This document shows, piece by piece, positions 35,043 through 43,480 of a stretch of 54,718 nt of DNA. Both the position numbers and the translations under genes were made by a program. The notes under the pieces are model-generated. The model saw only the letters and a list, made by a program, of their open reading frames with translations, did no database searches and had not been told where the DNA came from. Origin of the DNA: Clostridia bacterium (GTDB taxonomy: Bacteria > Bacillota > Clostridia > Oscillospirales > CAG-272); the NCBI GenBank assembly GCA_017623355.1, contig JAGAPG010000034.1:1-54718 (forward strand), written 5' to 3'. Positions within the stretch are counted from its first letter, which is position 1. Each line of letters starts with the position of its first letter.

Positions 35043-36038
35043 TTACAAAAGCTCCTCTGCAACGCCAAGAACCATAATTCCCGCAAATACTATCGCAATA
35101 GTAAGATAGTGCTTCCAAGAAAGCTGCTCTTTCAAGAATATCCTGCTCCACAAAACAGAAAGCGCACAGTAAGCCGATATTATAACCATACCAACGGTGA
35201 AGTCGCTAAACATAACTGCCATATAGAATACCTGTCCGACAGTTTCACAAGCTCCGCCAAGGAAAAAGTGTTTATTTCCCTTAAACACATTATCCTTCTT
35301 TACAAACTTTATAAATATGAATGCAAATATAGCGAGAAGGAAGAATGTGAGCTCAAACGCTGAGTTTGCCGCGTAATCGGTTATTATACCGTTTCCTGCC
35401 TCATCCTCGATAGCGAATATAAATTCATCACCGACAGTTCCAAGCGCGTCTATTATAAGATATGCAATAGGAAGCAGGAATGCAAGAATACTCTTTGCAT
35501 ATTTTCTGTTTGACTTTTCCTGTCTTGCAAGCTTTACCTCGTCATCCTCGCGATTTTCTACAAATCCGAGTCCTACGATACCGACGGTAACAAGCACAAC
35601 GCCTATTATTGCAGGAATCGAAACATCATCAGCCGAGGTAAGTCCTACTATCAAGCAAAGCACGAATGCAAGCGCTCCGGAGGAATTACATATCGGTGAG
35701 GATATTGAAAGCTCGATATAGCGAAGTCCTATGTAACCAAAGACCATCGCAAGAATATAAAGTCCTGCGACAGGCAAATATCTTACAAAATCCATAAACT
35801 GAAAATCAGTATAGAAAAGACTTGCAACGAACTTAGGCACAGCATCAACACCGCAGGTGTTGTCAATTATAGCACCGCCTATAAGTGTTATAATAAAGTG
35901 AATTCCCATAACAAGACCGACTGCGAAAACGACCTTCCAATGACTGTTTTTGTCGTTCTGGCGCGTTCCTGCCTTGGAAAAGAAATCAGATCCGCTCCAA
36001 CAAAGCAGAGCAATGAGTGAAAAAACAAACCAAATCAT
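35043..36038 (-). CDS. EamA/DMT-superfamily membrane transporter
   Basis: The 331-residue protein has about ten membrane segments in two EamA halves: SLIALLCWSGSDFFSKAG at the start and an SAYCALSVLWSRIFLKEQLSWK signature near the end. A charged cytosolic loop of about 25 residues (VENREDDEVKLARQEKSN) joins the halves. The substrate is unknown. Its start overlaps the Nudix stop by 4 bases, so the two are translationally coupled. It is unrelated in position to the first EamA gene at 600. Confidence 0.85.
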   Translation of the reverse strand: MIWFVFSLIALLCWSGSDFFSKAGTRQNDKNSHWKVVFAVGLVMGIHFIITLIGGAIIDNTCGVDAVPKFVASLFYTDFQFMDFVRYLPVAGLYILAMVFGYIGLRYIELSISSPICNSSGALAFVLCLIVGLTSADDVSIPAIIGVVLVTVGIVGLGFVENREDDEVKLARQEKSNRKYAKSILAFLLPIAYLIIDALGTVGDEFIFAIEDEAGNGIITDYAANSAFELTFFLLAIFAFIFIKFVKKDNVFKGNKHFFLGGACETVGQVFYMAVMFSDFTVGMVIISAYCALSVLWSRIFLKEQLSWKHYLTIAIVFAGIMVLGVAEELL

Positions 36039-36478
36039 AATGTTCTTTCCGTAGCCTCCCCAAATCGAGTTTTAATAAATTTTAAAGCCTCGGTGAATAT
36101 CATACGGTCATTTTCAAAGGTTCTGTCCTCAGGAAACTGATCTTCAAAAAACCAACGAAAAGCCGCGATTTCCTCCTCTTGTGGCTCAATGTATGCTCGC
36201 GTTGTAAGAGATGCGAAATAAACAACCTTTTTCTCGACATTTTTCTTCTTGCCGATAAAATAAACGGACTCCATGCGAAAACCGTTTTCGATCTTCACAT
36301 CTATGCCTGTTTCCTCCTTTACTTCGCGGATAGCTGTTTGATATTCATTTTCTCCGGGTTCAACATGCCCCTTAGGGAAAGACCAAAAATCAGCATATCT
36401 GTTTCTTATAAGGAGTACGGCATATTTTCCGCGTGTCTTACGAAAGATTACTGCGCCGCAAGACTTCTCGTACTTCAA
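36035..36478 (-). CDS. Nudix hydrolase (Ap4A-hydrolase/MutT type)
   Basis: The Nudix box is complete: GHVEPGENEYQTAIREVKEE followed by TGI (residues near 40-62). The N-terminus KYEKSCGAVIF and PKGHVEPGE resemble bacterial diadenosine-tetraphosphate hydrolases. I place the start at a TTG at 36478 (read as Met-Lys-Tyr-Glu-Lys), because AAAGGAG lies 8 bases upstream and the promoter leaves no room for the ATG at 36502 to have a leader. The product is 147 residues. It is coupled to the EamA gene. Confidence 0.82.
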   Translation of the reverse strand: MKYEKSCGAVIFRKTRGKYAVLLIRNRYADFWSFPKGHVEPGENEYQTAIREVKEETGIDVKIENGFRMESVYFIGKKKNVEKKVVYFASLTTRAYIEPQEEEIAAFRWFFEDQFPEDRTFENDRMIFTEALKFIKTRFGEATERTL

Positions 36479-36510
36479 ACAACCATCTCCTTTAGCAACC
36501 ATACTATGAC

Positions 36511-36539
36511 ATTGTAGCACATCTTTCGACAAATGTCAC
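36511..36539 (-). promoter_or_regulatory. Promoter of the Nudix-EamA unit
   Basis: -35 GTGACA, 17-nt spacer, -10 TACAAT. The predicted RNA start is close to 36504, which supports the TTG start codon. The next 160 bases (36540-36700) are very AT-rich and show no gene or clear terminator. Confidence 0.65.
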
Positions 36540-36703
36540 CCGGTTGCGCTCATAGTTTTAAAAAACTTAACGTTTTAGTAATATTTTATTAATATTTTTT
36601 GTTGATTTAATTTGATTTTCTGCTTTTTTAGCTTTGTTTTTGTGTTTTTGTTAATACTTTGTACATATTTATAGCAAATTTTCATCATTCAAGGCTTGTC
36701 AAA

Positions 36704-37474
36704 TTAAAGAACAGCCTTTAAAAATTGAATCGTACGTGGATTTTGAGGATTTTCAAATATTTCTTTAGGAGATCCCTCCTCGGCAATATTTCCTCCATCC
36801 ATAAAGAGAACTCTCGTTCCGACCTCTTTAGCAAATCCCATTTCGTGAGTAACTATTACCATAGTCATTCCTTCGTCAGCAAGATCCTTTATAAGATCAA
36901 GCACCTCGCCAACCATTTCAGGATCGAGTGCCGAGGTAGGCTCGTCAAAAAGCATAACCTTCGGGTTCATAGCAAGCGCTCTTACTATAGCGATACGTTG
37001 CTTTTGTCCGCCGGACAATGTAGACGGATACACATCAGCCTTATCCTCAAGTCCGATACGGCGAAGAAGTGCCATGGCATTTTCGCGACATTCCTCGATA
37101 AATTGCTTTTTTGTTTTGCCTTCTTTAATTGCTTTTTTTGTATAGATCGTTACAGGTGCGAGCATTATATTCTGCAAAACTGTCTTATTATTAAAAAGAT
37201 TGAATTGTTGGAATACCATACCCATATTCTGACGGTGAATATTTATATCAACCTTAGGATCGGCAATGTTTTCATTTTCAAAAATAATTTCGCCTGCCGT
37301 TGGATCCTCAAGGCAGTTAAGACATCTTAAAAACGTACTTTTTCCGCTTCCCGAAGGGCCTATTACAACAACCTTCTCACCTTGATAAATATTTGTTGAA
37401 ATATCATCAAGCACTCTGAGATTTCCAAAGCTTTTAATAAGACCCTTGACTTCTATAAGAGGTTTATTTTCCAT
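36704..37474 (-). CDS. Polar amino acid ABC transporter, ATP-binding protein
   Basis: This GlnQ/HisP-type ATPase has Walker [12 protein letters not shown]-loop [14 protein letters not shown], signature [15 protein letters not shown], Walker [15 protein letters not shown] and switch VTHEMGFA. A 20-residue insertion ([20 protein letters not shown]) after the Q-loop is common in the family. The ATG at 37474 has GGGGG 8 bases upstream and is preferred over a GTG 9 bases earlier. It overlaps the permease gene by 11 bases. It is the last gene of the binding protein-permease-ATPase operon. Confidence 0.93.
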   Translation of the reverse strand: MENKPLIEVKGLIKSFGNLRVLDDISTNIYQGEKVVVIGPSGSGKSTFLRCLNCLEDPTAGEIIFENENIADPKVDINIHRQNMGMVFQQFNLFNNKTVLQNIMLAPVTIYTKKAIKEGKTKKQFIEECRENAMALLRRIGLEDKADVYPSTLSGGQKQRIAIVRALAMNPKVMLFDEPTSALDPEMVGEVLDLIKDLADEGMTMVIVTHEMGFAKEVGTRVLFMDGGNIAEEGSPKEIFENPQNPRTIQFLKAVL

Positions 37475-38192
37475 TACCAGCACCCCCGTTACGTCTGTCG
37501 CTCTTAGCCAGCTTATTTTCTATTATGTGCAATATTTTTGTAAGTATCATAACTATTACAAGATAGAATATTGCCGCTATAAGTAGCGGGAACAAATATT
37601 CAAACGTTCTCGACTGAACAAGTCCGGGGACCTTTCCGAGGTCCATAATGCCAACGTATCCAACTATTGCCGTTTCCTTTACAAGCGTTATAAACTCATT
37701 GAAAAGAGGCGGCAAGCAGTTTTTAACCGCCTGAGGTATTATTATATGCCACATTGTTTGCCATGTGGACATACCGAGGGAGCGTCCTGCCTCCATCTGT
37801 CCGTCGTCTACGCTTTCAAATCCTGCGCGTGCGATCTCCGCAACATAAGCACCGGAGTTAAGACCGAATGTGATCGCACCTATCATTATCCCGTTATCCC
37901 AAGAAGCGAATACAACGAAATACAATATCATAAGCTGCAAAACAACAGGTGTTCCTCTTATGATAGTTATGTATACATTAGCTATCTTTGATAATATTTT
38001 AAGCTTTCCGGTCTTTTTGTTAAGATAATTTATCATAGCAAAGGCTACGCCTATAACCGTTCCGATAAGTGCCGCTACAATAGCTATGAGTATTGTGTTT
38101 CCAAGTCCCTCAAGATAAAGCTTCCATCTGTCTTGAAGTATAAACGCCTTCTTAAACTTATTAAGAACCGATATATATATTAAATTTTCCAT
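37464..38192 (-). CDS. Polar amino acid ABC transporter, permease
   Basis: The 242-residue protein has five or so membrane helices and the HisM/GlnP-type coupling motif: [20 protein letters not shown] then QAVKNCLPP. The His/Glu/Gln permease signature [18 protein letters not shown] is also present. The first 30 residues are an extra soluble/amphipathic lead. The start is taken at MENLIYIS after GAAAGGGAAT. A single permease gene implies a homodimer in the membrane. It lies 59 bp after the binding-protein gene. Confidence 0.92.
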   Translation of the reverse strand: MENLIYISVLNKFKKAFILQDRWKLYLEGLGNTILIAIVAALIGTVIGVAFAMINYLNKKTGKLKILSKIANVYITIIRGTPVVLQLMILYFVVFASWDNGIMIGAITFGLNSGAYVAEIARAGFESVDDGQMEAGRSLGMSTWQTMWHIIIPQAVKNCLPPLFNEFITLVKETAIVGYVGIMDLGKVPGLVQSRTFEYLFPLLIAAIFYLVIVMILTKILHIIENKLAKSDRRNGGAGNGK

Positions 38193-38251
38193 ATTCCCTT
38201 TCAGCAGAAGAAGTGAGAGAGCCAAAGCCCCCTCACTTTTCTTTCAAAAAA

Positions 38252-39154
38252 TTATTCTGCAACCGAGAGCATTGTTTGTGCGGGAAGCTTATCCATAAGG
38301 ATAGCATCTATACGACCGTTTTTAAGATCCGAGAATGCAAGAGCATATTGCTGATATTGCTTAACCTCAGCACCGGGAGCCTTAACAACTACCGTGGTAA
38401 CATTTCCGTCATCATCTTCAACATCATAAGAATATCCTGCATCCTTAGCAGCTGCGCTTATGATAAGGTCACCGCTTGTACCTTGTTGAACACCAACCTT
38501 AAGACCTGCAAGATCCTTAACACTGGAAATGGATTTATCCTTAGCTGAAACTACAACCAATGTCGAGCTGAAGTAGATGTTTGAAAAATCAACAGTGTCC
38601 TTTCTCTCATCGGTGATAGTCAAGCCTGCTGCTCCAACAGCTGTGCCGGAAGCACTGCTTACCATTGTAGGTATCGTATCAAACGCTACGTCCTTAACCT
38701 CAAGCTTTTTGCCCATATTTTTAGCAACCTGGCTCATGATAGCGATATCAACTCCGATTACCTTTTCACCGGACATGAACTCAAAGGGAGCAAAGCCTGA
38801 TTCTGTATAAACAGTAATAACCTCTGTTGCAGAACCGAAGTCCCAAGAAACAGCAAGGTCGCCTGCTACAGGAGCGCTAACGCCCTCAACTCCTGCTTCA
38901 TAGTCAGCAAGCTGTGTGTAATAATCGATATACTTTGTCATTGTGCCGTCCTTAACCCATGCGTCAACAACAGCGTTTACTGCTTCAAGTGTTGCAGTAT
39001 CGCCCTTCTTTACTGCTATACCGAAGTCTTCCTTGATGAGGTCAGTTGCATCAACCGCAACATATTCTGTACCTTCATCATCCGAGCACGATACCATTGC
39101 TACTGTGCAAAAAAGCATAACAAGGCAAAGTGCGAGTGAAATGATTTTTTTCAT
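38252..39154 (-). CDS. Amino-acid-binding lipoprotein with circularly permuted SBP family 3 fold
   Basis: A signal peptide and lipobox (AMVSC, Cys23) make this a lipoprotein. Normal family 3 binding proteins begin with a strand like ITVYTESGFAPFEF and end with FGIAVKKGDTATLEAVN plus a helix ending in GT(Y/I)xKIY. Here the order is swapped. Residues 30-80 are that C-terminal segment (KEDFGIAVKKGD...VKDGTMTKYIDYYT). A linker (86-108) follows, then the usual N-terminal strand at 112, the ITDERKDTVDFS block (180-191), and the protein stops after RIDAILMDKLPAQTML, exactly where the missing C-terminal segment should begin. All pieces of one fold are present once, so a circular permutation is the simplest reading. 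GGAGG precedes the start; a consensus promoter and ArgR-like sites lie upstream. Confidence 0.88.
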   Translation of the reverse strand: MKKIISLALCLVMLFCTVAMVSCSDDEGTEYVAVDATDLIKEDFGIAVKKGDTATLEAVNAVVDAWVKDGTMTKYIDYYTQLADYEAGVEGVSAPVAGDLAVSWDFGSATEVITVYTESGFAPFEFMSGEKVIGVDIAIMSQVAKNMGKKLEVKDVAFDTIPTMVSSASGTAVGAAGLTITDERKDTVDFSNIYFSSTLVVVSAKDKSISSVKDLAGLKVGVQQGTSGDLIISAAAKDAGYSYDVEDDDGNVTTVVVKAPGAEVKQYQQYALAFSDLKNGRIDAILMDKLPAQTMLSVAE

Positions 39155-39203
39155 TTTTTATTCCTCCAAAATTATTAGCGCATTCGCGCCGTAAGATGTT
39201 AAC

Positions 39204-39232
39204 ATTATACATCTATACAAATAAATTGTCAA
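39204..39232 (-). promoter_or_regulatory. Consensus promoter of the amino acid ABC operon
   Basis: -35 TTGACA, 17-nt spacer, -10 TATAAT. The putative operator dyads start 9 bases upstream of the -35. Confidence 0.88.
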
Positions 39233-39240
39233 TAGTTTTT

Positions 39241-39359
39241 GTGAAAAATATTCACGATTTGCGAATATTTTTCACACATTTTATATTTAACGCGCTATTT
39301 ATTATAAAAAATAAGTGGTTTCACTGCAAATATTCACAAAATATGAATATTATTCATTA
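39241..39359 (-). promoter_or_regulatory. Cluster of ArgR-box-like operators
   Basis: Dyads of the TGAAT-ATTCA type recur: GTGAAAAATATTCAC (39241-39255), GCGAATATTTTTCAC (39261-39275), and TATGAATATTATTCATTA (39342-39359), with a half site TATTCAC at 39331. The third closely matches the ArgR box consensus. The first two are also an inverted repeat of each other with a 9-nt centre. This suggests arginine- or lysine-type repression of the transporter. ArgR itself is not in the window. Confidence 0.5.
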
Positions 39360-39391
39360 AATCGGTTGAAATTTATTTTCAAAAATTTTAT

Positions 39392-39425
39392 AAAAAGAAA
39401 GGGCAAACATTTGAAAATGTTTGCC
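39392..39425 (-). terminator. Terminator of the seven-gene Mrr-CPBP operon
   Basis: GGCAAACATTT pairs with AAATGTTTGCC, followed on the leftward strand by CTTTCTTTTT. It lies just after the CPBP stop at 39433. Confidence 0.85.
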
Positions 39426-39432
39426 ACAAAAA

Positions 39433-40455
39433 TCAAGTTTCCCACAAATGCTTTTTAGGCGATGGTATATAACCTTGCTCCATATAGCTGATCTCGGTTC
39501 TTTTAGTTTTCAAAAGCAACGCAAGAGCTATAGCTCCAAGCATAACAAACGTACAGCAAAGGCTTCCCTCAAGTCCGAATACATCTCCGTTCAAAAGCCA
39601 CATAGCTGTGCCTTCATTATTCGTAACGGTAAAGATAGACGGCATAAGCTCAAGCCCGCTGACACTTATTCCAAAAACATTTCCCTGTGCAAAATTCCAC
39701 ATAGTGTGTATCGCGCAAGCTCCCCACAGATTTCCGCGTTTGAATACGTATATGGCGAAGAAAACTCCAACCAAAAAAATATTTAAAAAGGCAATGACGG
39801 TCATGCCCGTATTGAAAATATGAATAAACGCAAAAACAAGTGAGCTTGTTATTATTGCAAAAAAGACCTTATAATCTCTTGCCACAGACACCATAAAATA
39901 TCCTCTGACAAGAAACTCCTCAGCAGCGCCTTGAATAACAAAGCCGAGAAAATAAAGAATCAATATCCACGACACTCCCTCGGGATTTACCGAGATTTCA
40001 ACACCGCCAAAAAGCCACGCAAAAAAGAATGTCAAGAAAAAAATCGCAAAACCTATAACGAGACCAACAAGATACTCCGGCAGCGCATTTCCTTTTCGTA
40101 TTCCCATCGAGCGAATAGATCTTTTCTCAAATGTTTTACAATACAGCACGCAAACGACTATTATGCCAAATCTCGACACAAGGTCCACTATCATAAACCA
40201 GCCCGGATACGAAAAGTTTTCCATAAATGACATAAATGCTTCAAGAGGAGCATCGCTTTCCAACACTGCATCAAACGCAGGATTGGAAAACATCACGCCA
40301 AGCATCGGGAAGATTTGTATTAATGCAGCGGCGAAGGACGAGGCATAATAAACCAAAAGAAATATCAGCACAGATATATACAGGGGAGTAGGTCTGTGAA
40401 ACTGCGCCGCCTCATCTATCATTTTAGTCCTTTTTATATAAAAATATTTGTTCAT
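39433..40455 (-). CDS. CPBP family intramembrane glutamic endopeptidase
   Basis: The 340-residue multi-pass protein carries the CPBP (Abi/CAAX-protease-like) motifs: EEFLVRG with Glu179, Glu180 and Arg184, then FAFIH with His212, then HTMWN with His250 and Asn254. These line a membrane active site. Members process prenylated proteins, peptides or bacteriocin-related substrates; the target here is unknown. Its ATG abuts the NudF stop (TAAATG). An alternative ATG at 40422 has a better AAAGGA site, so the protein may be 11 residues shorter. Confidence 0.87.
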   Translation of the reverse strand: MNKYFYIKRTKMIDEAAQFHRPTPLYISVLIFLLVYYASSFAAALIQIFPMLGVMFSNPAFDAVLESDAPLEAFMSFMENFSYPGWFMIVDLVSRFGIIVVCVLYCKTFEKRSIRSMGIRKGNALPEYLVGLVIGFAIFFLTFFFAWLFGGVEISVNPEGVSWILILYFLGFVIQGAAEEFLVRGYFMVSVARDYKVFFAIITSSLVFAFIHIFNTGMTVIAFLNIFLVGVFFAIYVFKRGNLWGACAIHTMWNFAQGNVFGISVSGLELMPSIFTVTNNEGTAMWLLNGDVFGLEGSLCCTFVMLGAIALALLLKTKRTEISYMEQGYIPSPKKHLWET

Positions 40456-40995
40456 TTACTTACCCAAAAGCATTTTTTCAGCCTTTAATATAGCCACCTG
40501 TGTTTTGGAATCGGCAATTTCACCGTTCATAACCATTTCAACAAGCTTTGAAATGTGAATTTTTTCAACCTCCAAAAACTCATCGTCATCAGGATGCGAG
40601 TCCCTATAGGTAAGACCTGTTGCAAGATACGCGTATATCTTTTCATCGGTAAACGCAACAGTCGTATATATCATACCCATAAATTCGATTTTTTCCGCAT
40701 TAACTCCGCTTTCCTCCTCAAGCTCGCGCTTAGCGGCGCAAAGAGGATCCTCACCGGGCTCAAGCTTTCCCGCAGGTATTTCCAGAAGCGTCTTACCAAA
40801 CGGATAACGAAACTGTCTTATCATAGTAACATACCCCTCATCATCTACAGGGATAACGCAAACAGCTCCGGAGTGACGTATAACCTCACGTATAGCCTTC
40901 TTGCCGTTAGGAAGCTCTACCTCGTCAAAATAAAGCTTAACGACTTTTCCGTCAAAAAGTTGCTTCGATGTAAGTTGTTTTTCAAAAAGCTCCAT
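40456..40995 (-). CDS. nudF: ADP-ribose pyrophosphatase (Nudix, NudF type)
   Basis: NudF hydrolyses ADP-ribose and related sugars to AMP and the sugar phosphate. The 179-residue protein has an N-terminal beta domain (VVKLYFDEVELPNGKKAIRE, then VIRHSGAVCVIP) typical of ADPRases, the FRYPFGKTLLEIPAGKLEPGE segment, and the Nudix box AKRELEEESG with Val-Asn replacing the usual end. AAGGAG precedes the ATG. It lies 9 bp after the lipoprotein gene. Confidence 0.92.
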   Translation of the reverse strand: MELFEKQLTSKQLFDGKVVKLYFDEVELPNGKKAIREVIRHSGAVCVIPVDDEGYVTMIRQFRYPFGKTLLEIPAGKLEPGEDPLCAAKRELEEESGVNAEKIEFMGMIYTTVAFTDEKIYAYLATGLTYRDSHPDDDEFLEVEKIHISKLVEMVMNGEIADSKTQVAILKAEKMLLGK

Positions 40996-41004
40996 ATCTT
41001 CTCC

Positions 41005-41697
41005 TTAGCTTATATGTTGTTTCTTAAGAGTATATATTTCCTCACCTATTGTAAGCGTAAGAGTATCATTCTCTATTGCATAAGTACAGCTCGATACATA
41101 TTCGGGCTTAAATTCATAATCGGGATTCAATATATTTTCATTGATAAATATATAAAGCGTTTGACCCAGTGTTGAAAAATAGATCTCATTCATTCCCTTA
41201 TCGTCGGTAACAGAGCCCGTATAATCGGATAGAAATTTCCATGTTACTCCTGAATCCTCATCTCTCCAAGTCCCCAATATATCATTGCTTTTATTATATT
41301 CAAGATTATACTTTTCAAGAATTATATCGTCACCTGTGTCAATGTAAAGCCTTCCGTCAGATATAGAAAAGCGATGTCTTTCCGTAGAGATGGAATTTTC
41401 ATTATAATCTATAACGAGAATATTTCTATCCTCAACTCTGTAAGTCGCCTTAACGCTAAAGGCCTCTATCCCGTAAAAATACATACTAACCGTAGCGTTA
41501 TTGTAGCCTGCTTGAGAACCACCCTCAAAATCGTATACAGTATAGCTTGAATGATCAAGATTTGCGCTCTGCCACCTTCCAACAAGAGATACTCCGTCAT
41601 ATTCATAATCCTTATCAAGCTTAAATTCATCATCCTTGCAGCTTACAAACGCAAAAGTGAAGCAAAGGATCAAAAGTAATGATAATATTTTTTTCAT
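41005..41697 (-). CDS. Lipoprotein of unknown function with two GTW-type beta repeats
   Basis: The signal peptide MKKILSLLLILCFTFAFVSC ends in a lipobox with Cys20. The mature 210 residues hold two similar beta-rich halves, each opening with a glycine-arginine/threonine-tryptophan motif (SLVGRWQSAN and DILGTWRDED), as in DUF5640-like or lipocalin-like lipoproteins. The function is unknown. The start overlaps the phosphatase stop by 4 bases, so it is an integral member of the nucleotide-metabolism operon, which is odd for a surface protein. Confidence 0.72.
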   Translation of the reverse strand: MKKILSLLLILCFTFAFVSCKDDEFKLDKDYEYDGVSLVGRWQSANLDHSSYTVYDFEGGSQAGYNNATVSMYFYGIEAFSVKATYRVEDRNILVIDYNENSISTERHRFSISDGRLYIDTGDDIILEKYNLEYNKSNDILGTWRDEDSGVTWKFLSDYTGSVTDDKGMNEIYFSTLGQTLYIFINENILNPDYEFKPEYVSSCTYAIENDTLTLTIGEEIYTLKKQHIS

Positions 41698-42350
41698 TTT
41701 TCCTCCGAATTTTCTGTGACAAACTGAACAATATCGTCACACGATATATCATACGCCTGCAAAACAGGCTTGTTTCCGTCATAAGAATAAATAGCAACAT
41801 TACAGTTGCCGATAGCAAACGTCTTTTCATCAGCAAACGCCTCGCTTTTTTCGGCATTGGAAGCAAAAACACGTGTAACCGCGCCGTGAGTTACGAAAAT
41901 AACTCTTTCTCCGACACTCACCCTATCCTTTATAAGCTCGTTTACTCTTTCTATCAAGCTTTCGACAGTTTCAATACTTGAAATTTCAGGAACTGCGTCA
42001 TAAACAGCTCTGCTATAATCATCGTATTTTGTGCCCGAAAGAGCTCCGAAATCTCTCTCCAAAAGTCTATCATCTACTATGAAATTATTACACTCCACCG
42101 CCTCTTTGACGATCATAGCGGTAGTTTTAGCTCTTTCAAGCGGACTGCTTATTATCTTATCCCAAAAAAGCCCCGTTTCGTTCTTGGCTCTTTTAAGTCC
42201 CGTTGCCGCCGTCTTAGCTTGAGCTATCCCGACCTCGTTAAGCGGAACTTCCTCTCTGCCCTGCATTCTGCATTGAACATTCCAATCAGTTTGACCGTGT
42301 CTTAAAAAGCATATTATCGCTTGCTTCTTATCAAAAAAATTAAGCTCCAT
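41694..42350 (-). CDS. Histidine phosphatase family protein (phosphoglycerate mutase-like)
   Basis: This branch-1 histidine phosphatase has the RHGQTDWN catalytic loop near residue 17, the proton-donor region LLERDFGALSG, SSPLERAKTTA, and the second catalytic His in FVTHGAVTRVF. At 218 residues it resembles bacterial phosphatases of unknown specificity (CobC/GpmB-like) more than a glycolytic mutase. The ATG overlaps the dut stop (TGATG). Confidence 0.85.
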   Translation of the reverse strand: MELNFFDKKQAIICFLRHGQTDWNVQCRMQGREEVPLNEVGIAQAKTAATGLKRAKNETGLFWDKIISSPLERAKTTAMIVKEAVECNNFIVDDRLLERDFGALSGTKYDDYSRAVYDAVPEISSIETVESLIERVNELIKDRVSVGERVIFVTHGAVTRVFASNAEKSEAFADEKTFAIGNCNVAIYSYDGNKPVLQAYDISCDDIVQFVTENSEEK

Positions 42351-42787
42351 CACTTATTTCCCGTAGAACCAAACCCACCCAGACCGCGATCGGTATCATC
42401 AAGCGTATCGGCTTCTTCAAAATCACATTTTATATACGGAGTGATCACCATTTGCGCTATTCTTTCGCCGGCAGCAACTGTATACGGCTCGCTTGAGTGG
42501 TTATGAAGCGCAACCTTCACCTCTCCGCGATAATCACTATCAACAACTCCAACCTTATTTGCCGGCGCTAAGCCCCTTTTGCACGCAAGTCCGCTTCTTG
42601 CATATATAAGCGCAACATTTCCGCATGGCACAGAAATCGCAAGACCTGTGTCGATAAATGCGGTTTTCCCGGGCTCGATAATTATATCATTATCTATACA
42701 AGCATAAAGATCTGCTCCCGCAGATTGTTCCGTTGCATATGTTGGAATTATAGCCTTTTCGTTTAATTTTTTTATTTTAAGCTTCAT
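42350..42787 (-). CDS. dut: dUTP diphosphatase
   Basis: Trimeric dUTPase hydrolyses dUTP to dUMP, keeping uracil out of DNA. All five motifs are present in 145 residues: SAGADLYAC, ARSGLACKRGL, GVVDSDYRGEVKVAL, GERIAQMVITP and the C-terminal RGLGGFGSTG arm. It lies 11 bp after the AlkD gene. Confidence 0.97.
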   Translation of the reverse strand: MKLKIKKLNEKAIIPTYATEQSAGADLYACIDNDIIIEPGKTAFIDTGLAISVPCGNVALIYARSGLACKRGLAPANKVGVVDSDYRGEVKVALHNHSSEPYTVAAGERIAQMVITPYIKCDFEEADTLDDTDRGLGGFGSTGNK

Positions 42788-42798
42788 TTTCCCTCCAA

Positions 42799-43479
42799 TT
42801 ACTTTATCCTTAAGCCTTTAAGATATTCCTTTCTTTCGTTCGGAACTCTAAAGCTTTCAATGGATTTGGATATTGATTTATTATGCACCCACTTATCAAG
42901 CTCTTTATTTTCGATAAGAGCCACAGCCTTTTCATATTGCTTAACTATTGCTACACTTACAAGCCACGCCTGAGCCATTTTTACATAATATTCATCGTTT
43001 TTTATATTTTTAACAGTATCAAGAACGTCGTCTATATAAATTGCATCTATATAATAATCAAGCATACATACCAGACCAAAGCGCGATATATACGTCTTAC
43101 TCGAAGCGGACATATTCTTCACAAAATCATACACTCTGTCGCGATTTTTGAAAAAATTTTTTAAATTTTGAGCGCAGGTATCAACTACGTCCCAATTATC
43201 CATATGCGGCAAAAAATCGATGAGTCTGTCTTTAAGATCTTCAAAATCGCATTTCAAATATCCAAACATATAAGCGTGCACCATATTTTCGTCAAAATAT
43301 TTGTGCGGAAGATCATTCAAAAACGCCTCGCCTGTGTCCGTATTTGCGTATTTTTTAGCTATTCTTTTTACTATTGGAGCTCTTACGCCAAGTATGTTTT
43401 TAATTCCCGGCACAAGAGATGACTGAAAGCTCTTATAACCGTCATCAGCATTTTCAAAAAGCTCATTCAAAATACTCAT
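42799..43479 (-). CDS. AlkD-like DNA alkylation repair protein
   Basis: The 226-residue all-helical (HEAT-like) protein fits the DNA alkylation repair (AlkC/AlkD) family. It has GVRAPIVKRIAKKY near the start, the key MDNWDVVDTCAQNL with the catalytic-type Asp, SRFGLVCMLDYYID with a conserved Arg, and a late YYVKMAQAWLVS with Trp. AlkD excises cationic alkylated bases. The start lies 1 base after the Mrr-like gene's stop. Confidence 0.9.
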   Translation of the reverse strand: MSILNELFENADDGYKSFQSSLVPGIKNILGVRAPIVKRIAKKYANTDTGEAFLNDLPHKYFDENMVHAYMFGYLKCDFEDLKDRLIDFLPHMDNWDVVDTCAQNLKNFFKNRDRVYDFVKNMSASSKTYISRFGLVCMLDYYIDAIYIDDVLDTVKNIKNDEYYVKMAQAWLVSVAIVKQYEKAVALIENKELDKWVHNKSISKSIESFRVPNERKEYLKGLRIK

Positions 43480-43480
43480 A

